A stretch of 64,000 nucleotides of DNA from Sipunculus nudus (taxonomy: Eukaryota > Annelida > Sipuncula > Golfingiida > Sipunculidae). The notes below the pieces were generated by a model, which was not told where the DNA came from, did not search any database, and saw nothing but the letters and a program-made list of their open reading frames with translations. Shown here one piece after another: positions 1-10,653 of the stretch. Positions within the stretch are counted from its first letter, which is position 1. Each line of letters begins with the position of its first letter. The position numbers and the translations under genes were made by a program. The stretch lies in NCBI GenBank assembly GCA_026874595.1, contig CM049308.1, forward strand, positions 24,084,367 to 24,148,366, given 5' to 3'.

Positions 1-1659
1 GTAACAACAAAGGCTGGCTTGTTTCAGTTCTGCAGACAACAGATACATGGCTACGCAAACACAGTCATAATGTCATAATCGAATCGGTCGATGATGCGAG
101 AATGCAGAGGGAGCAATTTAAATTCGACCGGAAACTCATCAAGCGGCGCTTGAAGCGCAGCAATGGGCGGAGCCAGGATGCCTGTCGAGTGTTTGTTTAT
201 TGGCATCTGATTGGCTGCTTGTCACATCATACGCACGTTTATTTCAGCGGACGACGAACCGCCATCTGGTGTCTAAATATATCATAAACGGTCAAAGCTG
301 GCAGCGTGAAAATCAGTTGCTTCTTTAGAAGCGCAAGATTTCCGCTGCCTCGGGAGCGTAATTGTTCACATGCCGCTAAAACATGAATGGCTCATTTGAT
401 TGGTTAGTTTCTCGATGAATTTCTGGCAATGCTAAATATTTAATGACAACATCGCACCATACTTCCGCGTAAAACATCTTTACACGAGCCATTTGATTGG
501 TACAGTTACCCGATTTATTTTTATGAAATATACACTAGTGAGGATCTGTATCAACAGACTTGGTAGTATATAGATGGTTAACTGTTATCTTGCGTGTGAA
601 CTCACCCTATATAAACCTACATAAACACAAACACTTATAAAGATACACATGTATTGTTGAGTTATGTTTTCCGGAAACTTTTCTTAATTAATTTGGTAAT
701 TATATCAACAGACTTTTCTTAAGTAATTTACTCATTGTACAAGGAGGGGTTTGTTATTGTCGGTCGTTTAATTTATTGTTAGCCTCAAGTCGAAACTTGA
801 CGTTTTAACACAAAATCACATGACGCGTATATGTGTCATGCTTTTTCAATATCAATGACACAAATAATAATAATAATAAAAAAATAAATATAGTAATAAT
901 AATAATAATAAATAACATAAATAAAAATTATTATGCATGCACACATATTATTATACAAGACTCATGTATACACATAAAGAGAAGTTATATTTTCAAAAAG
1001 AAATATTTTTATCTTGACAGATACCCTTTCTTCTTTAACCTCTGCTTTACATAGCAAGGTACTCTGGGTCTGAACACCAGGGTTGGACAATAGTAAAGAG
1101 TTGTATCCAGACCAATAATTACCGTTTTTATCGATTTACCTACCGGTTCTGAGACAGCGCCAAGAATCAGACCAATGAGAACATGTGTGAGTAACCTGCT
1201 GTGTAAAACCGCTGCGTGAGGATCGTGTATATTATTTAGAATTTACATTTAATTTAACCATTAAAAATACATGTGCTCACATTTTTGACAAGTAAATGAT
1301 GCTATTTATTGACACATGCACTCTTCTTAACCTTCTAAAATGAGATAAATTATTGGAAGATTATTGAGGAAACATGACGAAACTGATTGACAGAAATATC
1401 TCGAAATTTAAATTTATTTGTTTTATTCCGATACAACCGAGGCTGGCAAAGGCTCTTTGTCCCACACTCCTTACAAAGTGAGATGTCGACATTACCCTTT
1501 CTTCTTGAAACAAGCCCCAATTAACCTTCCGGTAGCAAACAGGAACCGCCAAATAAGGCAGCAAGCAATGTTAGCTTCATTAATCTGAGTAAATTATCTC
1601 TCTCTCTCTCTTTCTCTCTCTCTCAACAGATAATAACACTTTAGCGGAGTAAGACTTAC
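1..1659 (-). other. Intron 1 of gene copy A (partial, runs off left edge)
   Basis: Read on the minus strand, this stretch aligns by eye with intron 1 of copies D, E and F. It has a CT/GA microsatellite near the donor (1596-1624), then a block matching 47,780-47,880, and, near 1050-1240, the block that begins 'CACGCAGCGGTT' in E and F. No exon 2 is present. Other copies have introns of 1.8-5.2 kb, so exon 2 should lie left of the window. The small ORFs here are not conserved between copies and I do not call them genes. Confidence 0.6.
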
Positions 1660-1696
1660 CTGCAAGCAAGGCAACGACCAAAAGTAGCTTAATCAT
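1660..1696 (-). CDS. Exon 1 of eight-cysteine secreted peptide gene, copy A (inverted, partial)
   Basis: The minus strand encodes MIKLLLVVALLAG, a basic residue followed by a hydrophobic run typical of a signal peptide. The coding part starts at the ATG at 1696-1694 and ends after the first base of a glycine codon, directly before a consensus GTAAGT donor (1659-1654). The sequence and phase match exon 1 of copies B-F. Upstream on the minus strand are a TATA box at a similar spacing and the shared promoter block. Copy A differs from B in one residue (V for L at position 7). It points away from B, so the two are head to head about 8.9 kb apart. Whether it is a working gene cannot be judged because exon 2 is outside the window. 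Confidence 0.75.
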
Positions 1697-1868
1697 GTTA
1701 GGTTGATTCATGCAACTCGTGAGGGTAGAGCTCCATGTGCCTATATATAAGCGTTCCACGGTGCATCATTGCGAAGATAAACCGATGGGGCCTGGGAAAA
1801 TATCACGTTGTACGGTCAATTTTGACGAATTATCGCAACCAGTAGAGCACAGACAGATCACATGACAA
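1697..1868 (-). promoter_or_regulatory. Promoter of copy A
   Basis: Reading on the minus strand, the block holds TGTCATGTGATCTG (1867-1854), then a GATAATTCGTCAAAATTGACC segment, then a TTTTCCCAGG segment, then a TATA box TATATATA (1749-1742) about 46 bases before the ATG. The same elements occur in the same order upstream of B-F. The motif identities are seen directly; their function is inferred from conservation between copies. Confidence 0.6.
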
Positions 1869-2072
1869 GGCGCATGTTCAGGATCACAACGTGACACACC
1901 TTTTATATTTAAATATGAGTGACACACGGTTAATATTTATAGATAAACTGCATTATTTTAATTTGATCTATAACATATTTAATTTTCAATTCTTGTATAA
2001 ATGTATCGTAAAGGCATTTTACAGCCATTCTCTGTATCAAACAGTTTTTAAAAATTCATATATATATATATT

Positions 2073-2110
<38 letters not shown>

Positions 2111-2604
2111 CGCACATTTGTATAAATATATGTGTGTGTTTGTCTGTGTATGTGTTTTTAAGGCTTTCAGACCATTTTTGGGGGCCTGGACCCCCCCTTC
2201 TCTTTCGGACTTGGGGGGGGGGGGGGGGCATTTTTTTAGGTTGATTTATATCCTTCTGGGTTGGATCCCTCTTTTTTCTAAATCCTGGATCCGCTCGTCG
2301 ATCTTCATAATTTTATATGTGCGCTCCCTCTCCTGTGGAGTACATGTAATTTAATTAGTTTCCATGGGGTTCCACAATCTCTAGGGGGTATAATTATAAA
2401 CAACAGGGAAATACTTATTCAGCGCACAGGTGCCACCTGTAGTGAAGGTAGTGAATTACAGGGACTGGTTAAGAGAGCTTACAAAAGAACGTGCCTGCTT
2501 TGTAGTAAAATCTTAGCGGTATAAATAATATTTAGTAAGCGAACGCTTGTGAAATGAAAACAAAGGATTTTCCTTGAAATGTATCAATTTTGGGACTAGA
2601 AAGC

Positions 2605-2646
<42 letters not shown>

Positions 2647-2649
2647 ATA

Positions 2650-2683
<34 letters not shown>

Positions 2684-2734
2684 CAGAGTTAGACAGAGAT
2701 TCTGATGTAATAAATCAATAAATAATTTAACACT

Positions 2735-2845
2735 TGCCAACCATTTTGACAACCTCTGTGAAGCACACCCATGGACTACCCTGAAGATGTCGATTTAGTA
2801 ACCCGATCTTTTCAGTCGAAACGTTTAAGCGTCTGGGGTGTATGG

Positions 2846-2911
<66 letters not shown>
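2735..2911. mobile_element. Possible retroelement 3' end followed by a TA microsatellite
   Basis: A short segment with a 'CTGAAGATG...TTTTCAGTCGAAACG' layout runs straight into a 60-bp TA array. Many LINE and Penelope-type elements end in such a segment joined to a microsatellite. No reverse transcriptase sequence is attached, so this is at most a 5'-truncated fragment. Confidence 0.25.
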
Positions 2912-2916
<5 letters not shown>

Positions 2917-3420
2917 CTTAACGCGATATGTGTGATTTTCCGTATCTCCCTTGATACCACCGTACGGATTGCAGTGATTTTTTACATACATATGCTCCGG
3001 GATTATCCCAAGAGATTCCACCCATTTTCATTTGCAATATTTGCGTATACGTGCATAATTTATAATTTAAATCACCTCCCACGGGTTCCCCCTTTCTTTT
3101 TGCTTTTGGGCCTGGTAACACAAATGCCATAGAGTTTTCTGTAGGGGCCCTGTTTGGGGTTTTCGTGCATTTTTTTGGTCTCTGGCCTGAAATAATCCCC
3201 ATTGGTGATCCCTTTCCAAAAGGCAACCTATATGCGCAGCGAAAAGACCTATTGTGCACAAGTGGATCTCGCGTGAGGAGAATACTCAAAAGGGGGATCT
3301 TTAAAAAATGAAAATTACCCGAACGGTAGTGATGCAGGGCAGTGTGTAAAACCAGGACCCCACGGACCCCGCCCCCCCCCAAAAAAAAAAACAAAACAAT
3401 TTTCTCGTTTTCCATTATTT
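2912..3420. repeat. Interspersed repeat, family R (copy 1)
   Basis: This begins 'CTTAACGCGATATGTGTG...TTTTCCGTATCTCC' and contains 'GACATACATATGCTCCGGG'-like and 'AATAATCCCC.TTGGTGATCCCTT' segments. The same ordered segments recur at 51,672-52,160 and 60,470-60,800, with fragments at about 4190-4960. The spaced reading frames on the minus strand are broken and differ between copies. It is an interspersed repeat of unknown class; I see no transposase or reverse transcriptase in it. Confidence 0.6.
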
Positions 3421-4189
3421 ATACCGATATAATCACCACTGTTGTATGAACACAGCAAAGTCCCTTAATGTTGCACCTTTGTAAACGAGCGATTCACTGA
3501 AAGATTTATGTTTATAAAAATATTTCGATGAAAACGGACCTCAAACTTGACTTTGATCAATGTTCCATTTTCACTGACCCGAGTAACCATCGCTTATATT
3601 TTTATTAAAGACTCAAAGAGGAGAAAAATACCAATCTTGTCACACAATAAATATAATTATTGATTTTAAATGAAAATATAATAGTGTGGGCACACAGGGG
3701 GAGATTTGATTGAAATGCACTACCTGTCGTTGCGGGTCTGAGACTGATATTTCAGAGCTCTTCCAACAACAGATTTCGTGTTCCATTCATAACAAACATG
3801 CAATTTAAAGTTGGCAATAATATAATTACCAAAAGGAATTGTTAATTTCTTGCATTTCAAGCAATTCCAGGTTCCAAAATATTTATTTTGTAAATGTTTT
3901 TAATTATTGTACTTTTTAAAACGATACACACATGAAATAAACAGCAAATATAAAAGTATGAATAAAAACTTAAACAAAATGTAAAAATACAAATAAAAAC
4001 ACTATAATAAATCAAATGGGTGTTATGGCTAAAAGTGATGTGAAAATATTTACTAAAGTAAAACAACGAATAAAGGGGTCAGTGTGATCCGGGAGGTCCG
4101 TGCGCCAAGGTTCGTAGGTGTTAAATATCAAATTTGATGGAAAAAAGACTATTTTTGTGTTTTTAACCAAACATAATGCAAAAAAGTCT

Positions 4190-4960
4190 TTGTCTTGTAT
4201 TTTTCTTGTAGTCCAAGATCCGTGGGGTCCAGGTTTTACACACTACCTGAATGGGCATTCATTCAGTGGCTGTCTCGCTGTGAAAAAAATGGGCACGGCT
4301 GTAAACAGGAAAGGTCTCTGGGAGTGCGTGATATTGAAAAAAAAAATATACGGCCATTAAATGTACCACATAATATAATGCTACAAGGAACTTTTATGTG
4401 AAAACGGGAATGGAATTATCAAGAACAAGTCTCGGTTCTACTGTGCTACCATGGAGGATAACAGGTTCCTTTACTTGTAACTTTAAAAAGCGATGTTCGG
4501 CATTATATATTTTCATATAAAAACGATTTCATTTATATCATATCAATGTCTTCCAAAATTTACCGGCCAATCTCTCGGATTCAATTAGATTTTTATGCAA
4601 AACACCATGCATATAATGATTCTATATATTAATTGCGTAACGTGGTTTTACTACTTTACGGATTGCCTTGATTTTCGACATACATATGCTCCGTGTTTTT
4701 TTGAAGACATTCCGCCTTTCAAACTGGAACGTTTTCATCAAAGTCATCCAGACTCAGACAGAAGGTCATCTCAAAGACAAAAACCTTACACCAAATGTCG
4801 TTTTCAAAAATCTTATGACGGTTACATTGTATACATCAAAGACACTCAACTATGAAAGACTATTTGACTTCAGAACTAACTGCTCGCCCCAAACCGGGAA
4901 ATTGCTAGTCTATATATTAATAGTGTAACGCGATTCGTGTGATTTTCCGTATCTCTTCCC
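4190..4960. repeat. Fragments of interspersed repeat family R
   Basis: At about 4600-4700 and 4905-4960 the text repeats the 5' portion of family R ('ATTAAT.GCGTAACG.G', 'TTTTCGACATACATATGCTCCG'). At about 4200-4250 a segment 'GTGGGGTCCAGGTTTTACACAC' is the reverse complement of the 3' part at about 3330-3375. The fragments are in mixed orientation and followed by a short C run (4960-4971). Confidence 0.45.
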
Positions 4961-5224
4961 CCCCCCCCCCGGGGACAATAAAAAATATCATTTTGCAACA
5001 GTGACGTCATGATGTTAACAGTAACGACAAATTAATTCGTAACGATACTAGTAAAAACATGAAAAAAGTATATTTATTGAAACGGACCTAAAAGTACAAG
5101 AATTTTCACAAATTCATGTTGACCGGCGGTTACCCTACATCCAATTTACATTCGTGCCTTCTGGAGCTAGTAGAGAGACCTGAGGATACAATTACTACCT
5201 CTCTATGCACATGCATGGTTCCCA

Positions 5225-5864
5225 TTAATGTAGGCCAGATAAAGCAGAGATAATAATATCTCAGAACACTTGCTTATGCATATGCATCAGAATCCCATTT
5301 ATGAAGATCTGTGACCTGATGATTTGTGTTATCTGCTGCCTATCATGTGCTGTTTTCTCACGTCTTCCACTGACTCCAGAGGGTGTAGAATTTGGGTGTA
5401 GAATAATCACCGGCCAACATGAATTTATTATTTTTTTTCAATTAACTTTTCGTATCTTGGGGTAAAGATTCGGGAGTAATGAATGTTTTGTAACTACAAC
5501 CGTTATATGTAACAATGGTATTTGAAAGTGCCCCCGGCCTTATGTATAAAATATTGCTATTACAGAACACCGTGCTGCTTAAAATTTCAACTGAAAGCAT
5601 TGGGTATCGAAATCGACAACTTTAGGGTAAGCAAATTCGTGTATTTATAAGAACTACTCAGATTGTTATTCGTTGCAAACCTTAGAGGTTGCCAAGTGTG
5701 TGACAACCGTTGGGTGGTTATGGATCTGACAAGGTCATCCATCTTGCTGGCCAAATATATTCCACCGTTTCGCATTTTCATGATAATTTAAAGAACTACT
5801 ATTGTTACAATTATCAATACTATATATAGTCATTTCAAGTTATTAATGATAAATCTCTCCTTCT

Positions 5865-5922
<58 letters not shown>

Positions 5923-7300
5923 GCGGTCATGTCTGAATTTCCAACAAGAAGGATTTAGTTAGAGGTTCATTTAATATGATACGTGATGATTCACATTTAA
6001 TAGGTCACTGGCATGATAAGTGGTATAAAAGGTCAGGAATTAGCAGGTGTTGTTTTATCTTTCACGTGCCCCCCCCCCCCCACACACATTTCGCCATAGT
6101 AGTTTCAGCTGAGAACATACAAAATATGGTATTTTAAGCCTTAGCCCTTTTCATTTGACTGAAAAGTCTTCAGCAAGGGCCAGTGGAGTGTATTATAACA
6201 GAATTTATAGTATCTCCTCTCTCCATCATCCTGGTCAGGCAACTATTTTTAACACTATGTCTAACTACTGGTCTTTACCTAGACCTTACCTGCCTTGGAT
6301 AGCATCTGTTTTTTTTCGTGTATTTAAATGCAGCGTCATCGGCTATGGAGTGTACGGTTTAAGATCAAGTATAATTAAATAAAAGGTCTAAATCTTGGAT
6401 CCTGGCCTAATATTGTACCTAAATATTAGCCTTTGAATCCAGCCATATATTGGAGATCTAACTGAAACACAAAATGGCGTAAAATTGGAATACACTTGGG
6501 GGGGGGGGGGCCTATGTAGGTACCCCCACAACTTTTTAACCGATATATGAATATAGAATTTATATAGCGGGTTATTAAAGGGCACTGTCAAAATTGAAAA
6601 TATATGTCCCGTCCACTCTCCGCGGATCTATACCTCCACGTCATAATCGAGCTACCAAAGTGACTCGCAGACTAAACGTCTTTATCTCTAGCCAGCATAA
6701 GCCGGATAAACTATAACTGCCTGGAGAACTATAGTTTCCTGGGAAATTACGTAAATAACTTTAAAATGATTTTTATTAATGCATCGGCTCAGACGGAAAT
6801 TCCGCTTATTTCCATACGTCAAATTAGGGGTAGGCCAGGATTACACATGCACAGAAATATTGCAGAGGGAAAACTACGTTTTCAGTATCAGAGATGGCCT
6901 TATAAGACGTTATGGGCTTGTAAAATTATAATTGACGTTGGTCTTCCTTCACCTTTGTTACGTAACTTCATAGTGGTGACGCCATGGATGAGCACTGTCT
7001 TATGCATGTCAATTTGTACATTATATCTTAAATCCTGAAAAATGTAACACTATCGCGGCGCAACTTTTCTGAAACTGCGACTGTGTATCTTGTTGATGAA
7101 CCAGTAGCCTGACCTCTCGTATTTTGAATGAAAGAACTTTGGTCTCCGCATGCAAAAGAAAAGAGGAATAAAAGCTAGATCTTTCAAGATCTGATCTTTC
7201 AAGACGTGTTTATCTCCTGTTCGAGTGCGTGTTTGTGGATTTGCTCATAACATCACTCATGCAATCGCAATCATGAACGAAATCTCGTAAAAAGTTAAGG
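5225..7300. repeat. Left arm of large inverted repeat between copies A and B
   Basis: Read in reverse complement, this region aligns segment by segment with 8200-10,275. Examples: 5225-5300 matches 10,200-10,275; 6010-6290 matches 9850-10,090; 6390-6640 matches the repeated block near 9000-9170; 7050-7110 matches 8480-8540; 7240-7290 matches 8210-8260. The identity is clearly diverged with many indels, which implies age. It contains a TA microsatellite (5868-5921), a C run (about 6069-6081) and a G run (about 6499-6510). I see no gene in it. Confidence 0.7.
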
Positions 7301-8200
7301 AATTTTCGGGGATGGACCAACGAAGAATCTATAACATTTTAGTGTGGATGTTATCCTGATTCAAAAAAGGGCATTCACCAATGTACAGTCACTCATGTAC
7401 ATATGAACCTGGGCATATGGGCCGAATAAGTGAATTAAATTATCACATTGCGCAGGCAAGCATTTCTTGGAGAGCAAATTTCTAGTTCTGTTTGAGGTGC
7501 TTTGATTAATTTTAGTAATGATTATAATTGTTGATGTTTTCCCCATGTGATATCAATGCCTCGACAGAGACCGAAGTCCGAAGTAATGGTTTTACATCAT
7601 CCCTGATGTTTCATGGGTACATGCATATCCTGTTGACTTAATTAATGAGGTTTTATCTCTGTTAAATATTATATCTTTTAAAGTGTTAACTTTTCATCTT
7701 CTCGGTAAAGCTTGACCATGGCTGGTAGCCTAGAAGGTGTGTTTGATGTTGAATGAGTGGCTAGGTACAAGGAAGATGCCATTGCATAAGTTAGCAGTGA
7801 ATCACTTAGTTCTGTGTTGAAAAATAAAAGATTATTAAGAATCCTGCAAATCTTAAAAACAGTACCTTGATACATACCTTGATTATCACTATTATTATTA
7901 TTGGCCACAAGAAGATTCAAATAGTTCATAGTGGTTAAAAGTCCGGGTTTGGCTATCAAAAATTGAGACGGACAATTATGTCTGTTACGGTTTCAAGTAT
8001 TGATAAAGTTCGAAATAAACATAGAAATAAAGTCTGTGAAATTCATTTGAAATGTTCATGTGTCGGCAGCTGAGCACAATAAAAAAAAATACATCTTTCT
8101 CTTTGAAAAATCTATGCGTTGTTCTGTAATAGCTTTCTTTATTTAAAATCTCTGTTGTAATGCCTTAGAAGGATTTTAGTGTATAGTTAGTAGAGCAGAA
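7300..8200. other. Spacer between inverted arms, no gene seen
   Basis: This unpaired centre separates the two arms. It is also present in the C unit (about 24,120-25,160) and in the E and F units (about 44,240-45,280 and 53,780-54,820). Near its right end is 'TAGTAGAGCAGAAGACTCAAAGCCGAGAGATCGTGAGTTC' in pieces, which looks faintly like a decayed tRNA or SINE. Short ORFs here are not conserved in the other units. Confidence 0.5.
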
Positions 8201-10275
8201 GACTCAAAGCCGAGAGATCGTGAGTTCACAACTGCGATGCATGAGTGATGTCGAAAGAAACACCCAAACACACAAACTAGGGATGAACATTTATTGAAAG
8301 ATTTTTCGTGTTGAAAGATCTAGCTTGTTATGCCTCTATTATTTTGCACGTGGAGAACAGAGTACTTTCATCCCAAATAAGACAGGTGGCGTTACTAACC
8401 ACAAAATCAATCTCCACATGGAAGGTCTATCCATGTTTATCAAGCATATCATCTGCCTCGATAGTTGTGGACCCAGTGCGGAGGTTGCCACAAGATACAC
8501 AGTCGTAGTTTCTGAAAGGTCGGGATGCGATAGCTACCTTGAATAATGATGTAAAATTTCTCAGGTGTTCAGGTAAAACATACAAAAATGACATGCATAA
8601 GACACCCTTTGCATCATTGACGACAGTGCAGGGCCATGCATGTGCTCATCCGTGGCTTCACCACAAAGGAGTTACGTGACCCAGGTGGGGAGACCACCGT
8701 CAGGTATAATATAAATATGCACATAAAGTCTAAAAAGGTCATTGTAAATGAATAAATGTTTCCATCTCTGATACTGAAAACGTAGTTTTACCTCTGCCGT
8801 AATGCTGTCCATGTGTACCCTGGCCTACCCTCATGTGACGTATGAAATTTAGCGGGATTCAATGTCCGAACCCATGCAGAAATAAAATGTAATTTCTGAG
8901 GTAACTGGCAGTTATGTTGTAAGCGGATTTTGCTGGTTAGAGACCAGGTAGTTTGGTCAGAAAGTCACATCTATAGTTCGAGTAAGATTTGAATATATGG
9001 ATCCGAGGAGAGAGGAAGGGACATATATATTTATAATTCTGACAGTGACCCTTCTGTTAACCCTCTACATAATTTCTATATTAATATTTGGGTTTAACAA
9101 TTGTGGGGATAACTACAATGGCTCAAAGGCTCAAATTATTAGTCTGTCGTCCAAGATTTAGACCTTCTTTTCTGTAACTGGCAGTTATATTTTATGCGGA
9201 TTTTGCTTGTTAGAGACCAGGTAGTTTGGTCAGAAAGTCAAATCTGTAGTTCGAGTAAGATATGAATTTATGTATCCGAGGAGAGAGGAAGGGACATATA
9301 TTTTTATAATTCTGACAGTGACCCTTCTGTTAATCTTCCACATAATTTCTATATTAATATTTGGGTTTAACAATTGTGGGATACCTACAATGGCTCAAAG
9401 GCTCACATTATTAGTCTTTCGTTCAAGATTTAGACCTTCTTTTCTGTAACTGGTAGTTATATTGTATGCGGATTTTGCTGGTTAGAGACCAGGTAGTTTG
9501 GTCAGAAAGTCACATCTGTAGTTTGAGTAAGATATGAATTTATGGATCCGAGGAGAGAGGAAGGGACATATATATTTGTAATTCTGACAGTGACCCTTCT
9601 GTTAACCTTCTACATAATTTCTATATTAATATTTGGGTTTAACAATTGTGGGGATACCTACACTGGCTCAAAGGCTCAAATTATTAGTCTGTCGTCCAAG
9701 ATTTAGACCTTGTTTTCTGTGTTATACCTTGCTCTTAAACCGTACTCTCCAAAGCTAATCTCAACTATCCTCAATTGGGGCCTCCGCGATTCAATACATT
9801 TACTTTTTAATTGCATTTCACTACACGAGAGAACAAAGGTGAGAATCAGGGCACGAAACAGCAAGGTCTAGAGAAACACCAGTAGTTAGGCAGAGTGTAG
9901 ACAATAGTGGCCTGATCATGATTTTTGACAAAAGATATACTATAAATGCTATTATCATACAGTCCACTAGGTCGTTTAGGCTTAAAATAACATGTTCTCA
10001 GCTAACACTAGCATGGCTCCGTCTGACGACACGTGCATGAGAAAACAGCACCTGCCAATTCATGACCTTTTATACCTTCACTACACCATATTGATCTATT
10101 AAATGTGAATCATCACGAATCACGTTAACTTAACCTCTAACGTTACTATATTACAAATAGTAAGTGATAAAACAAATCATCAGTACACAAACCTCCATAA
10201 ATGTGATTCTGGTGCCTATGTGTGAAACAAGTGTTCCGAGATCATATTACGTTTGCTTTCGGTGGCCCACATTAA
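8200..10275. repeat. Right arm of large inverted repeat, upstream of gene B
   Basis: This is the inverted counterpart of 5225-7300 and the direct counterpart of 25,160-26,715 (unit C), 45,280-47,300 (E) and 54,820-56,840 (F). It ends about 170 bases before the conserved promoter block of B. The shared organisation says that promoter-distal sequence was duplicated together with the genes. No coding gene is supported; the short ORFs have no recognisable motif. Confidence 0.65.
8901..9718. repeat. Three tandem copies of a 273-bp unit
   Basis: Units run 8901-9173, 9174-9445 and 9446-9718, each starting GTAACTGG and carrying GAGACCAGGTAGTTTGGTCA, CCGAGGAGAGAGGAAGGGAC and ACAATTGTGGGGATA. They differ by scattered substitutions. 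Unit C has a single copy at about 25,857-26,125, as do E and F, so the triplication is specific to B. Confidence 0.85.
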
Positions 10276-10442
10276 TGAAAACGCATACTTATATCACTTT
10301 TGTTTTAACACTATTTAAGACAGAGAAAGGCAGTAACATATACCGAAAGGGGAAAAATATAGATAAGTATGTCTATAAATAAAAAGATGTGTCACATATA
10401 TACGTATAAAAGTATGTCATTTTGTGTTCCTTAACATGTGCT

Positions 10443-10616
10443 TGTCATGTGATCTGTTTTTGTTTTACTGCTTGCGATGATTCGTCAAATTGAACGCGTG
10501 ATGTTTTCCCAGGAGCTGTCAGTTTATTGTCGGAATGATGTACTGTGGATAGCTCTATATAAAGCCATGTGGCGCGAAACCCTCATGACTTGCAGTCTTG
10601 AATGAATCATCTGAAC
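10443..10616 (+). promoter_or_regulatory. Promoter of gene B
   Basis: TGTCATGTGATCTG (10443-10456) lies about 160 bases before the ATG. It is followed by GATGATTCGTCAAATTGAAC (from about 10477), TTTTCCCAGGAGCTG (from about 10504) and a strong TATA box TATATAAAG (10556-10564). A start site about 30 bases after the TATA box would give a 5' UTR of roughly 30 nt. All elements recur before the other copies at nearly constant spacing. TCATGTG resembles an E-box or M-box; that the corresponding factor binds is not shown. Confidence 0.65.
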
Positions 10617-10653
10617 ATGATCAAGCTACTTTTGCTCGTCGCCTTGCTTGCCG
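10617..10653 (+). CDS. Exon 1 (signal peptide) of gene B
   Basis: This exon encodes MIKLLLLVALLA plus the first base of a glycine codon, then a perfect GTAAGTCC donor at 10,654. The ATG was chosen because it is the first one downstream of the TATA box, it opens the hydrophobic signal sequence and it is conserved in all copies. The exon joins in phase 1 to the exon at 12,412, giving a signal peptide predicted to end at about residue 17 (...SLAQ). Intron 1 is 1,758 bp. Confidence 0.85.

Larger units (their letters stand above)
1900..5220. repeat. Repeat-rich block inserted in the upstream arm of copy A
   Basis: This block separates the promoter of A from the rest of its inverted upstream arm. 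It holds TA microsatellites (about 2058-2110, 2605-2642, 2850-2911), a GA run (2659-2684), a poly-G run near 2211-2229, a terminus-like 'AATCCTGGATCCGC' at about 2281-2295 resembling the ends of the element at 60,817-61,612, and copies or fragments of the interspersed repeat described at 2912-3420. The remainder, about 3420-4190, is AT-rich sequence in which I see nothing identifiable. No coding gene is supported. Confidence 0.55.

Noticed and set aside
1891-2960. ORFs rich in alternating Ile-Tyr
   Set aside because: These are translations of TA microsatellites.
8181-8240. tRNA-like sequence GTAGAGCAGAAGACTC...GTGAGTTC
   Set aside because: It cannot be folded by eye into a full cloverleaf and the B box is poor. 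At best it is a decayed SINE or tRNA relic.
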